From assembly GCF_008801405.1 (NCBI RefSeq), contig NZ_VZPV01000001.1, positions 3,286,001 through 3,350,000 on the forward strand: a stretch of DNA of 64,000 nt, read 5' to 3'. Position numbers and translations under genes: made by a program. Under the pieces are notes generated by a model. That model was not told the DNA's origin, did not search any database, and saw only the letters and a program-made list of their open reading frames with translations. Positions 7,786 to 13,676 of this stretch are shown one piece after another. Every line of letters begins with the position of its first letter. Position 1 is the stretch's first letter. This stretch comes from Ralstonia insidiosa. GTDB lineage: Bacteria > Pseudomonadota > Gammaproteobacteria > Burkholderiales > Burkholderiaceae.

Positions 7786-8140
7786 AGAGCTGATCGCGGA
7801 CATCGAGAAGCGCGCTTTCCAGCAGGCGTGCGGGGAGCCGATTGCCTGGACGCGCGAGCTGGAAGTAGTGGCATCGGGTTACTGCAAGTACCTGGCGGAC
7901 GCCGCACACGAACCCGATTTGAATCCGCTGCAGGTCTGCCAGATGGTGGCCAGCGCTCTCGCGCTGGCGGTCTATGCCAGGAATATCGGCTGGATCTCCC
8001 ATAAGGCATTCGACCAGGCCAGCACGTACGCAGCCGAGGTACGCCGCCGGTCTTTGAGCAAGTGGAAAGGACAAGTTGTGGTGGTGTCAGGCAAGGGCAC
8101 AACAGCACATCACGCGCCGGCTTCCACGACCAAGCATTAA
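7775..8140 (+). CDS. Early phage protein, function unknown
   Basis: A 121-residue protein starting MLTKELIADIEKRAFQQACG. The start at 7775 has GGGGAA directly upstream and overlaps the end of the previous gene by 11 nt. Residues 1-95 are helical and regular (LNPLQVCQMVASALALAVYARNIGWISHKAFDQASTYAAEVRRR); the last 25 residues are polar and probably disordered. No transmembrane segment is convincing. The family is not recognised; the position in the coupled early operon is the only clue. Confidence 0.7.
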   Translation: MLTKELIADIEKRAFQQACGEPIAWTRELEVVASGYCKYLADAAHEPDLNPLQVCQMVASALALAVYARNIGWISHKAFDQASTYAAEVRRRSLSKWKGQVVVVSGKGTTAHHAPASTTKH

Positions 8141-8163
8141 CCCATCCATACCAGGAGTAATTC

Positions 8164-8787
8164 ATGCCAACGCAACACAGCTCAGCTCACGCGGGCTATA
8201 TGACCAACGCCCAGGGACACCTGGTGCCCAAGGAATTGGTTAAGCCCATCGACCTGGCGCGCGACCAACTGGTGCAGGAGCTGTTCCAGAAAGCCGAAGC
8301 CGAGCAGGAGGTTCTGCGCAAGATCAAGCAGGCTGCCTACCAGGACATCGAGGCATTTGTGGAGATGTCGGCCGAGGAGTACGGCGTCAAGCGCGGTGGC
8401 AAGAAAGGCAACGTGACGTTGCACAGCTTCGACGGCAAGTACAAGGTTCAGCTCTCGCGCGCCGAGAACCTGAAATTCGACGAGCGCCTGCAGGCGGCCA
8501 AGGCGATCATCGATGAGCTTCTGACCGAGTGGGCCGAGGGATCGCGCCCGGAGATTCAAGCCATCATCCAGCGCGCTTTCGACACCGACAAGGAAGGCGA
8601 ACTGAACACCGGTCGCGTGCTGTCGCTGCGCAACTTGGACATCAAGGACGAGCGCTGGAAACAGGCCATGCAGGCCATTGGGGACAGCCTCCAGGTGGTC
8701 GGCACCAAGAGCTACGTGCGGTTCTACAAGCGCATTGAGGGCAGCGACGAGTACGAGGCGGTGCTGCTCGATATCGCCAAGGTCTGA
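8164..8787 (+). CDS. DUF3164 family protein
   Basis: A 207-residue protein with the look of DUF3164, a family almost restricted to Mu-like prophages. It has an N-terminal NAQGHLVP-E-VKPIDLARDQLV segment, a middle KGNVTLHSFDGKYKVQLSRAE, and a C-terminal WKQAMQAIGDSLQVVGTKSYVRFYKR. A good ribosome site (AGGAG, 8 nt spacing) supports the start. The function of the family is not established; its genes lie with HU and GemA in early operons, which suggests a role in DNA metabolism. Confidence 0.88.
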   Translation: MPTQHSSAHAGYMTNAQGHLVPKELVKPIDLARDQLVQELFQKAEAEQEVLRKIKQAAYQDIEAFVEMSAEEYGVKRGGKKGNVTLHSFDGKYKVQLSRAENLKFDERLQAAKAIIDELLTEWAEGSRPEIQAIIQRAFDTDKEGELNTGRVLSLRNLDIKDERWKQAMQAIGDSLQVVGTKSYVRFYKRIEGSDEYEAVLLDIAKV

Positions 8788-8796
8788 GCGCGCGCA

Positions 8797-9069
8797 ATGA
8801 CTACGCCTAAGACTCTCCAGATCGCACTACTAGCTGTTGAAGATGGCAAGCCCATCGGCATCACTTGGAAAGACGGTGTGCGCCATTTGCCTGACGGGGA
8901 CTACTTCCTCGTTACCGGCCAGCAAGCGGCAACGACTGAGTGGCAAGCGGCGATCGACAGCGCGAAGGCGGATGCCCTTTACGTCTTCAAGGACTCGTGC
9001 AACCACACACGCGACGCCATCGAATTTATGGCCGCCGTGATGAGTACAACCCGCGCCGGGTCGGCTTAA
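8797..9069 (+). CDS. Small early phage protein, function unknown
   Basis: A 90-residue protein (MTTPKTLQIALLAVEDGKPIG...) with a beta-rich first half (LQIALLAVEDGKPIGITWKDGVRHLPDGDYFLVTG) and a helical second half. There is no signal, membrane segment or known motif. It follows the DUF3164 gene by 9 nt and precedes the HU gene. The codon pattern fits the surrounding phage genes, so it is taken as real. Confidence 0.65.
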   Translation: MTTPKTLQIALLAVEDGKPIGITWKDGVRHLPDGDYFLVTGQQAATTEWQAAIDSAKADALYVFKDSCNHTRDAIEFMAAVMSTTRAGSA

Positions 9070-9101
9070 CCCGGCAACCCAACCAACAAGGAAATCGAAC
9101 C

Positions 9102-9374
9102 ATGAACAAGCCTGATCTGATCGACCACATCACCGTCGCAACCGGCTGGACCAAGGCGGACGCGACCAAGGCGTTGGAGGCGACGCTGAGCGGTATCAAG
9201 GCCGGCCTAGCGAACGACGAGAACGTCACCCTGATTGGCTTCGGCACTTTCAGCGTAACCGAGCGCGCCGCACGTCTCGCACGCAACCCGCGCACGGGTG
9301 AAGAGATCGAGGTGGCAGCTGCGCGTGTTCCCAAGTTCAAACCTGGTAGCGACCTCAAGGCGCTGGTGAACTGA
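9102..9374 (+). CDS. HU/IHF-family DNA-binding protein
   Basis: A 90-residue HU-type histone-like protein that bends DNA as a dimer. The signature is clear: NKPDLIDHITVATGWTKADATKALEAT, then NVTLIGFGTFSVTERAARLARNPRTGEEIEV with the conserved GFGTF and RNPRTG beta-arm, and ending PKFKPGSDLKALVN. The start has AAGGAAA upstream. Mu transposition needs HU and IHF for transpososome assembly, so a phage-encoded copy in the early operon probably serves transposition or phage nucleoid structure. It is followed by a strong hairpin. Confidence 0.95.
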   Translation: MNKPDLIDHITVATGWTKADATKALEATLSGIKAGLANDENVTLIGFGTFSVTERAARLARNPRTGEEIEVAAARVPKFKPGSDLKALVN

Positions 9375-9392
9375 CCCCACGCGACAAGCGAA

Positions 9393-9412
9393 ACGCCCGC
9401 GTGAGCGGGCGT
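9393..9412 (+). terminator. Hairpin after the HU gene
   Basis: ACGCCCGC (9393-9400) pairs perfectly with GCGGGCGT (9405-9412) around a GTGA tetraloop. No T-run follows, so it is a weak terminator at best and may instead protect mRNA or attenuate transcription into the next small genes. Confidence 0.5.
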
Positions 9413-9474
9413 CTGCCCGGTGTGGTGACCAGGCACTGATGAGCAGCCAAATCAAAACCAACAGGGGGTGTTGG

Positions 9475-9585
9475 ATGAGTTCTGAAGGGATCGTTCTGCT
9501 GGCCCACGTTCTTGCCAGCGCCGTGATCGTCCTGGCCTTCATCGAGCATCGTCGCGCTGAGCAGCATGGCGACGCGGAGGAATGA
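9475..9585 (+). CDS. Tiny membrane protein
   Basis: A 36-residue peptide (MSSEGIVLLAHVLASAVIVL...) with a strong ACAGGGGG ribosome site. Residues 5-22 form one hydrophobic segment, followed by a charged tail (EHRRAEQHGDAEE). Its stop overlaps the start of the next tiny gene (ATGA), so the two are translated together. No function can be assigned. Confidence 0.5.
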   Translation: MSSEGIVLLAHVLASAVIVLAFIEHRRAEQHGDAEE

Positions 9586-9710
9586 GCTGGATGGTCGATT
9601 TTTTCCGTTACGTCGCTTGGGCGTTCCTGATCGCGGCGACGGTTATCAACGTGTTCGCGGTCATGGCGGGACGGCCAGAAAAGGCAGCGACGAAAAGCAA
9701 AGGAGAGTGA
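9582..9710 (+). CDS. Tiny membrane protein
   Basis: A 42-residue peptide (MSWMVDFFRYVAWAFLIAAT...) that starts at an ATGA overlap with the previous gene. It has one membrane segment (about 7-27) and a basic tail (GRPEKAATKSKGE). The pair of tiny membrane proteins between HU and GemA could be host-envelope effectors; this is speculative. Confidence 0.5.
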   Translation: MSWMVDFFRYVAWAFLIAATVINVFAVMAGRPEKAATKSKGE

Positions 9711-9711
9711 T

Positions 9712-10149
9712 GTGGCAAAACTGACCCGTGAGCAGATCATCGCTATTGAGGACGAACTGGCCGTTCCCTACGGAATGGTCCGTCTCATGTGCGACGGGTA
9801 TCGGGTGGATATTCATGTCTCGCAAGTGAAACCACTCAAGTACGAATTGATGGTGTACGTCAACGGTGAGTGGAAGGGAAGCTGGGTCAAAGGCGACTGC
9901 GAAGAGGCCAAGCGCTTCATGCGCCCGATGCACCGTCACAAGTACACGACCGAATTCCGCACAGGGATGACTAAGGTCTACGGTGTACGTCGGGTGCGAA
10001 AAGAAATTCCAGACCTGGATGCCAAGGTCACCCACTACTCGCCGACCTGGTCCTCGGCCAAGCCGATGCTGCGGCATTTCGCCAAGACGTGCGGCGACAT
10101 CCAACTGGTGTGCATCGGCTACCCGAAGCCCGAAGCGAAGGCGGCATAA
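9712..10149 (+). CDS. Early phage protein, function unknown
   Basis: A 145-residue protein with a GTG start two bases after the preceding stop, with AAAGGAGAG upstream. The middle is beta-rich (YRVDIHVSQVKPLKYELMVYVNGEWKGSWV), followed by a basic stretch (MRPMHRHKYTTEF, GVRRVRKEI) and the segment SPTWSSAKPMLRHFAKTCGDIQLV. Proteins of this look occur just before GemA in other Mu-like prophages. No catalytic motif is seen. Confidence 0.75.
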   Translation: MAKLTREQIIAIEDELAVPYGMVRLMCDGYRVDIHVSQVKPLKYELMVYVNGEWKGSWVKGDCEEAKRFMRPMHRHKYTTEFRTGMTKVYGVRRVRKEIPDLDAKVTHYSPTWSSAKPMLRHFAKTCGDIQLVCIGYPKPEAKAA

Positions 10150-10151
10150 CC

Positions 10152-10544
10152 ATGGCATCCCGCGCCAACCTGGCCAAGATCCACATTGCCCGAAAGCAGC
10201 TCGGCATGGATGAGGATACCTACCGCGCCATGCTGCAGTCGGTCGGCGGCGTTCAGTCGTCCAAAGACCTGGACGATGCCGGCGCCACCAAGGTGCTGGC
10301 GCACCTGCAGCGCTCGGGCTTCAAGCCGACCAAGCAGACCGGCCGCAAGCCGCGCATCGGTGGCGACCGTGCACGCCTGGTCGGCAAGATCGAGGCGCTG
10401 CTGGCCGACAGCGGCAAGCCGTGGGCCTACGCCGAGGCGATGGCCAAGCGCATGTTTAACGTCGACAAGCTGGAGTGGTGCGACCGCGATCAGCTCTGGC
10501 GCCTGACCGCCGCGCTCCAGATGAGCGCCAACCGAAACGGGTGA
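10152..10544 (+). CDS. gemA: GemA-type regulatory protein (Mu gp16 family)
   Basis: A 130-residue protein with the hallmark start of the GemA/gp16 family: ANLAKIHIARKQLGMDEDTYRAMLQSVGGVQSSKDL, followed by AHLQRSGFKP. The C-terminal part (KIEALLADSGKPWAYAEAMAKRMFNVDKLEWCDRDQLWRLTAAL) is a helical DNA-binding-like domain. In Mu, GemA alters host gene expression and DNA topology. The upstream part of the open frame belongs to the preceding gene, so the ATG at 10152 is used. It is coupled to the Mor-type gene 4 nt downstream. Confidence 0.9.
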   Translation: MASRANLAKIHIARKQLGMDEDTYRAMLQSVGGVQSSKDLDDAGATKVLAHLQRSGFKPTKQTGRKPRIGGDRARLVGKIEALLADSGKPWAYAEAMAKRMFNVDKLEWCDRDQLWRLTAALQMSANRNG

Positions 10545-10547
10545 TGC

Positions 10548-10991
10548 ATGCAGCTTGAAAGCGTCCAGGGCCTGCTGCCCCGCGTGATTCACCAGGTGGT
10601 CGACGCCGTTGGCGCCGCCGCTGCGCTGCAGCTTGTCGAGACGTTCGGCGGTTCAACCTACCGCGTGCCTGTGCGCAAGAGCGCCGCAGGCGAAAAGCAG
10701 TTCCGCCTGGTTGCCGATGTGATCGGAGATGAAGCGGCCCTGCAGCTTGTCGGCAAGTTCGGCGGCCAGGAACTGTACTTCGCCAACTGTTCCGAGGCGC
10801 TGCGCGAGCTGCGCAACCGGGAGATCCGCGCGGAGTTCGACCGACTGACGCAGGTCGAGCGCATGGCTGCCATGCGCGCCGTAGCCCAGATGGCGCCGCG
10901 CTTTCGCAAGAGTGACCGCCAGATCTGGCGCATCCTGAACGAGACCGATAGAAGTGGTCCGGCGTCCAGCGCACAGAATGTGTTGTTTTAA
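10548..10991 (+). CDS. Mor-type middle/late transcription activator
   Basis: A 147-residue protein resembling the Mor/C activator family: LPRVIHQVVDAVGAAAALQLVETFGGSTYRVP, a repeat of that motif (VADVIGDEAALQLVGKFGGQELYFANCSEALRELRNREIRAEFD), and a C-terminal helix-turn-helix-like region. In Mu, Mor activates the middle promoter and C activates the late promoters. Only one member of the family is seen here, so this protein may drive the late genes directly. It is the last early gene before a structured intergenic region and the lysis cassette. Confidence 0.82.
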   Translation: MQLESVQGLLPRVIHQVVDAVGAAAALQLVETFGGSTYRVPVRKSAAGEKQFRLVADVIGDEAALQLVGKFGGQELYFANCSEALRELRNREIRAEFDRLTQVERMAAMRAVAQMAPRFRKSDRQIWRILNETDRSGPASSAQNVLF

Positions 10992-11010
10992 CGGTAAGTG
11001 GCACAATAGG

Positions 11011-11022
11011 CCGAAATTTCGG
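11011..11022. promoter_or_regulatory. CCGAAATTTCGG palindrome over a ribosome site
   Basis: A perfect 12-bp palindrome ends in the Shine-Dalgarno region (GGGAGG) of the gene at 11031. It could be an operator or an RNA hairpin that limits translation. Confidence 0.4.
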
Positions 11023-11030
11023 GAGGCCCT

Positions 11031-11306
11031 ATGCAGCAACCGACACCACGCGATAACTACCAGGACGACGAGCCCGCTATGACCACGTATGTTGCGAGGC
11101 GCGGAAAGTCGGTCGCAAACGAGAAGCGTCCGATTTCAGGCGGCTATGAGTGGGCGATGTATCGCCGCGATCAGACGCGGGGGTACTGCTTTATCGCCGT
11201 CCAGTTCACCCAAGCTGATCTGTCCGACGTTCCTCGTCCGGTGCTGGCCGCACGCATCCGAGACGCGCGCACACAGATTCGCGCCTGGCGCAACGCATCA
11301 AACTGA
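11031..11306 (+). CDS. Small phage protein, function unknown
   Basis: A 91-residue basic protein (MQQPTPRDNYQDDEPAM...) with a GGGAGG ribosome site. The centre has a beta-like segment (YEWAMYRRDQTRGYCFIAVQFTQADL) and the end a basic helix (VLAARIRDARTQIRAWRN). It stands alone between the Mor-type gene and a strong terminator, so it forms a small unit of its own. No family is recognised. Confidence 0.6.
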   Translation: MQQPTPRDNYQDDEPAMTTYVARRGKSVANEKRPISGGYEWAMYRRDQTRGYCFIAVQFTQADLSDVPRPVLAARIRDARTQIRAWRNASN

Positions 11307-11334
11307 CCCGGCGTTCTTTACCTTCCCCGACAAC

Positions 11335-11357
11335 AAGCCCCGCCAAGCGCGGGGCTT
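11335..11357 (+). terminator. Rho-independent terminator of the early region
   Basis: AAGCCCCGC (11335-11343) pairs with GCGGGGCTT (11349-11357) around a 5-nt loop, followed by TGTCTTT. It separates early from late genes. Confidence 0.8.
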
Positions 11358-11367
11358 TGTCTTTGGT

Positions 11368-11446
11368 ACTCCCTGACATCTGTCCAACTCCAGTCCCCAC
11401 TACGCACGCGCGAGACTGCCGTGGAGTTGGACACATGTCAGGGAGT
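11368..11446. promoter_or_regulatory. 25-bp inverted repeat before the lysis genes (candidate late operator)
   Basis: Bases 11368-11392 are repeated inverted at 11422-11446 with a single mismatch in 25, around a 29-bp spacer. The core is ACTCCCTGACAT and GTCCAACTCCA. The right arm ends in the ribosome site of the endolysin gene. The same CTCCCTGACAT core recurs at 19287 ahead of the protease operon. Mu has activator-dependent late promoters at these two places, so the repeat may be the binding site of the Mor-type activator. Confidence 0.55.
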
Positions 11447-11451
11447 GAACC

Positions 11452-11895
11452 GTGCAACCACGTGGTATCCGCAACAACAACCCCGGCAACATCCGCTGGA
11501 AAGACGACTGGCAGGGCCTGATTCCGTCGCACATGCGCACGGACAAGGACTTTTGCCAGTTCTCCGAGCCGCGCTTTGGCATCCGTGCCATGGCGGTCGT
11601 GTTGCTCAACTACCGCAGCAAGACCGGCATGCCCGGCATCGGTGGCCCAGGTATCGACACGGTGCGCGAGGTGATTTCGCGCTGGGCACCGCCCAACGAA
11701 AACGACACCGAGTCGTACATCGCCGCAGTGGCCCAGGCTCTGGCCGTCCACCCCGACGCACGCATCGACCTGACGGACGGCGGCACGCTGCGCTGCATCG
11801 TGAGCGGAATCATCCGACACGAAAACGGCATGCAGCCCTACAGCGCTGCGCTCATTGAGGAAGGCGTACGCCTGGCGCTGGCCACGCTGAAATGA
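11452..11895 (+). CDS. Endolysin / peptidoglycan-degrading protein
   Basis: A 147-residue protein with the start RGIRNNNPGNIRW, a signature of a lysozyme-like family often annotated as phage structural protein or lytic transglycosylase. Further conserved parts are FSEPRFGIRAMAVVLLNYRSKTG and the final MQPYSAALIEEGVRLAL. There is no signal peptide, so it needs a holin or acts from the virion. A GTG start follows GGGAG. It overlaps the holin-like gene by 4 nt, which places it at the head of the lysis cassette. Confidence 0.8.
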   Translation: MQPRGIRNNNPGNIRWKDDWQGLIPSHMRTDKDFCQFSEPRFGIRAMAVVLLNYRSKTGMPGIGGPGIDTVREVISRWAPPNENDTESYIAAVAQALAVHPDARIDLTDGGTLRCIVSGIIRHENGMQPYSAALIEEGVRLALATLK

Positions 11896-12149
11896 TCCGG
11901 CTGCTGCGCTACATCCTCAAACGCCTGGCCGAGCTGGTGACCGATGCCGGCACCGGCCGGCTCTCCCACACCAAGCTGTGGCCCAACGTCGCCAACGCAG
12001 CCGCCACGGTGGTGTTCCTGCGCGAAGGCTGGGACCACCGCCTGACGCCCGAGATATGGGGCGTCTACTTGGCGGCCGTGGGCGGTTACACAGTCCTGAT
12101 GCGCTACGTCACCAGCAAAGGCAAGCCCGATGCCCAACCGTCTACTTAA
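11892..12149 (+). CDS. Holin-like membrane protein
   Basis: An 85-residue protein with two hydrophobic segments (about 29-43, PNVANAAATVVFL, and about 55-72, IWGVYLAAVGGYTVLMRYV), a basic N-terminus and a polar tail. The size, the two segments and the position between endolysin and spanin genes suggest a holin. No specific holin family signature is seen. Confidence 0.65.
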   Translation: MIRLLRYILKRLAELVTDAGTGRLSHTKLWPNVANAAATVVFLREGWDHRLTPEIWGVYLAAVGGYTVLMRYVTSKGKPDAQPST

Positions 12150-12741
12150 CGCCCCCTTGATCCTGCTGATCGCCTTGGTCATCGCCATGATTGGTGGCGG
12201 CGTGGGTTATCACCTGGGGTTCAAGGAAGCCACCAAGAACGGCGATCTGGCCATGTCGACTTACAAGACAGGCCTGGCCACCGTCACCGCCGCAGGGTTG
12301 AACACGGCCCTGCAGAACTTTGGCCAGCGTGTCGCCTTGGGCAACCTGCTGACCAGCCAGCTGGTGGACCAGGAGCGCGGCAACGCGCAGACGGCCGCCG
12401 ACCTTCATGCACAGGTGCCCCATGTCACGACTGTCTACCGTCCGGCGCCGGCTGCCCAGCCGGTGCCTGTTCCTGCTTGCGTGTTCACTCGCGGCTGGCT
12501 GCGCAGCTACAACGCAGCCATCGGTGCTTCAGTGCCCGCCAACGCCCAAGGCACCAGCGTACCTGCTCAAGCGACCGAAACCACCGGTGCCGCTCCAGGA
12601 GACGACGATCTCGCCCCCGCGGCCATCACTCAAGCCGGCGTCCTGAGTCATCACATCGACTACGCGGCAGGAGCGAAAGACCTGGAAGCACAGCTCAACA
12701 AGCTGATCGACTACGAGGAAGGGCTGGATGTTAAGCAATAA
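12130..12741 (+). CDS. Rz-like inner-membrane spanin subunit
   Basis: A 203-residue protein with one N-terminal membrane anchor (LLNAPLILLIALVIAMIGGGVGYHLG), then a helical periplasmic region (TAALNTALQNFGQRVALGNLLTSQLVDQERGNAQTAADL) and a Pro/Ala-rich part. This is the layout of an i-spanin. A lipoprotein gene lies wholly inside it in the +1 frame (12422-12646), the classic Rz/Rz1 nesting. It is longer than most Rz proteins (about 150). Confidence 0.82.
   Translation: MPNRLLNAPLILLIALVIAMIGGGVGYHLGFKEATKNGDLAMSTYKTGLATVTAAGLNTALQNFGQRVALGNLLTSQLVDQERGNAQTAADLHAQVPHVTTVYRPAPAAQPVPVPACVFTRGWLRSYNAAIGASVPANAQGTSVPAQATETTGAAPGDDDLAPAAITQAGVLSHHIDYAAGAKDLEAQLNKLIDYEEGLDVKQ
12422..12646 (+). CDS. 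Rz1-like outer-membrane spanin lipoprotein (nested)
   Basis: A 74-residue lipoprotein encoded entirely within the Rz-like gene in another frame. It has a basic start (MSRLSTVRRRLPSRC), a hydrophobic core (LFLLACSLAAG) and the lipobox Cys followed by a Pro-rich mature part (KRPKPPVPLQETTISPPRPS), all typical of Rz1. An ATG at 12407 is an alternative start. Together with the i-spanin it would fuse the membranes at the last step of lysis. Confidence 0.8.
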   Translation: MSRLSTVRRRLPSRCLFLLACSLAAGCAATTQPSVLQCPPTPKAPAYLLKRPKPPVPLQETTISPPRPSLKPAS

Positions 12742-12955
12742 AGCCCTGGACGAAGCCAGCCGCGTCGAACAGCTGGAACGCGACGCGACCGTCGAGGCGG
12801 TTCGGTCGCGTATCCCCAAGGGCGAGTCCGCCCCAATCTGCACGAACCCCCTTTGCGGCCGGGAGATTCCCGAGGCCCGCCGCCTGGCAGTACCGGGTTG
12901 CCGGTATTGCATCAACTGCCAGGCACGCCTGGACCAACACACCCGGAGAATCTGA
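12728..12955 (+). CDS. TraR/DksA-type zinc-finger protein
   Basis: A 75-residue protein with a C4 zinc finger of the DksA/TraR type: CTNPLCGREIPEARRLAVPGCRYCINCQ. The helical N-terminus (DEASRVEQLERDATVEAVRSRIP) fits TraR, which binds in the secondary channel of RNA polymerase and mimics DksA with ppGpp. Such genes are common in tailed phages next to lysis genes. It overlaps the spanin gene by 14 nt and the next gene by 1 nt. Confidence 0.85.
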   Translation: MLSNKALDEASRVEQLERDATVEAVRSRIPKGESAPICTNPLCGREIPEARRLAVPGCRYCINCQARLDQHTRRI

Positions 12956-13176
12956 TGGACGACAAAGACCTGGTCCAGGCGCTTGGCCGCATGGAGGGCA
13001 AGCTGGACATGATGCTGGTGAATCAACAGAGCCAAGGCCAACGCATGGACAGCATGGACAAACGCCTGCGCGCCGTCGAGGTGAAAGCAGCTCAGACGGG
13101 CGCCATTGCCGGCGGCTTCACGGCAGTGCTAACCGCTCTCGGCGTCGAGTTCGCCAAGCGCAAGTTGGGCCTGTAA
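12955..13176 (+). CDS. Small coiled-coil membrane protein
   Basis: A 73-residue protein starting MDDKDLVQALGRMEGKLDMML at a TGATG overlap. A heptad-like helix (about 5-45) leads to a hydrophobic C-terminal segment (TGAIAGGFTAVLTALGVEFA). The layout resembles the XhlA-type proteins found near phage holins, so it may be a lysis accessory. The identity is not certain. Confidence 0.65.
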   Translation: MDDKDLVQALGRMEGKLDMMLVNQQSQGQRMDSMDKRLRAVEVKAAQTGAIAGGFTAVLTALGVEFAKRKLGL

Positions 13177-13676
13177 TGGCGTACGACCAGGCAGTGCGGG
13201 ACAAGGTCCGCAGCGCGTTCGTGTTCCAGCGGCTGTCGTTGGAGCTGGCGGCCGTCTCCGCTGGCGTACCGATCAGCACGGCCCGCCGCTGGAAAGCCGA
13301 CGCAAAGGCCAACGGCGACGACTGGGACAAGGCGCAGGCTGCGCAGCTCATGGCCGGCGGCACCATCGAAGATATTGCGCGCCAGATGCTGGCTGGTCTC
13401 GTCCTGCAGTACCAGGCGTCGATGGAAGCCCTGCAGACCGACAAGGAGCTGAAGCCGGCCGACAAGGTCCAGCTCCTGGCCAGCCTGGCCGATGCGTACA
13501 ACAAGACCATCGCCGCATCCAAGCGCATCCTGCCCGAGACGTCCGAGCTGGCCACGGCCATGGACGTGCTGCAGCGCCTGGCCGCCTACGTTAAGGAACA
13601 CCACGCCGACCTGATCGGAGTGTTTGCACAGATGCTGGACGGTTTCGGCCGCGAGCTGGCCCGCGACTATGGCTGA
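13176..13676 (+). CDS. Terminase small subunit-like (DUF1804)
   Basis: A 166-residue protein with an N-terminal helix-turn-helix (LSLELAAVSAGVPISTARRWKADAKANGDDWDKA) typical of the DUF1804 family, which in Mu-like phages precedes the large terminase and is thought to be the small terminase subunit. The helical C-terminal half would form the oligomer. It overlaps the large subunit gene by 8 nt. Confidence 0.88.
   Translation: MAYDQAVRDKVRSAFVFQRLSLELAAVSAGVPISTARRWKADAKANGDDWDKAQAAQLMAGGTIEDIARQMLAGLVLQYQASMEALQTDKELKPADKVQLLASLADAYNKTIAASKRILPETSELATAMDVLQRLAAYVKEHHADLIGVFAQMLDGFGRELARDYG

Noticed and set aside
9393..9412. Strong terminator after HU
   Set aside because: The stem is perfect but no T-run follows and co-directional genes continue, so it is listed only as a hairpin of uncertain role.
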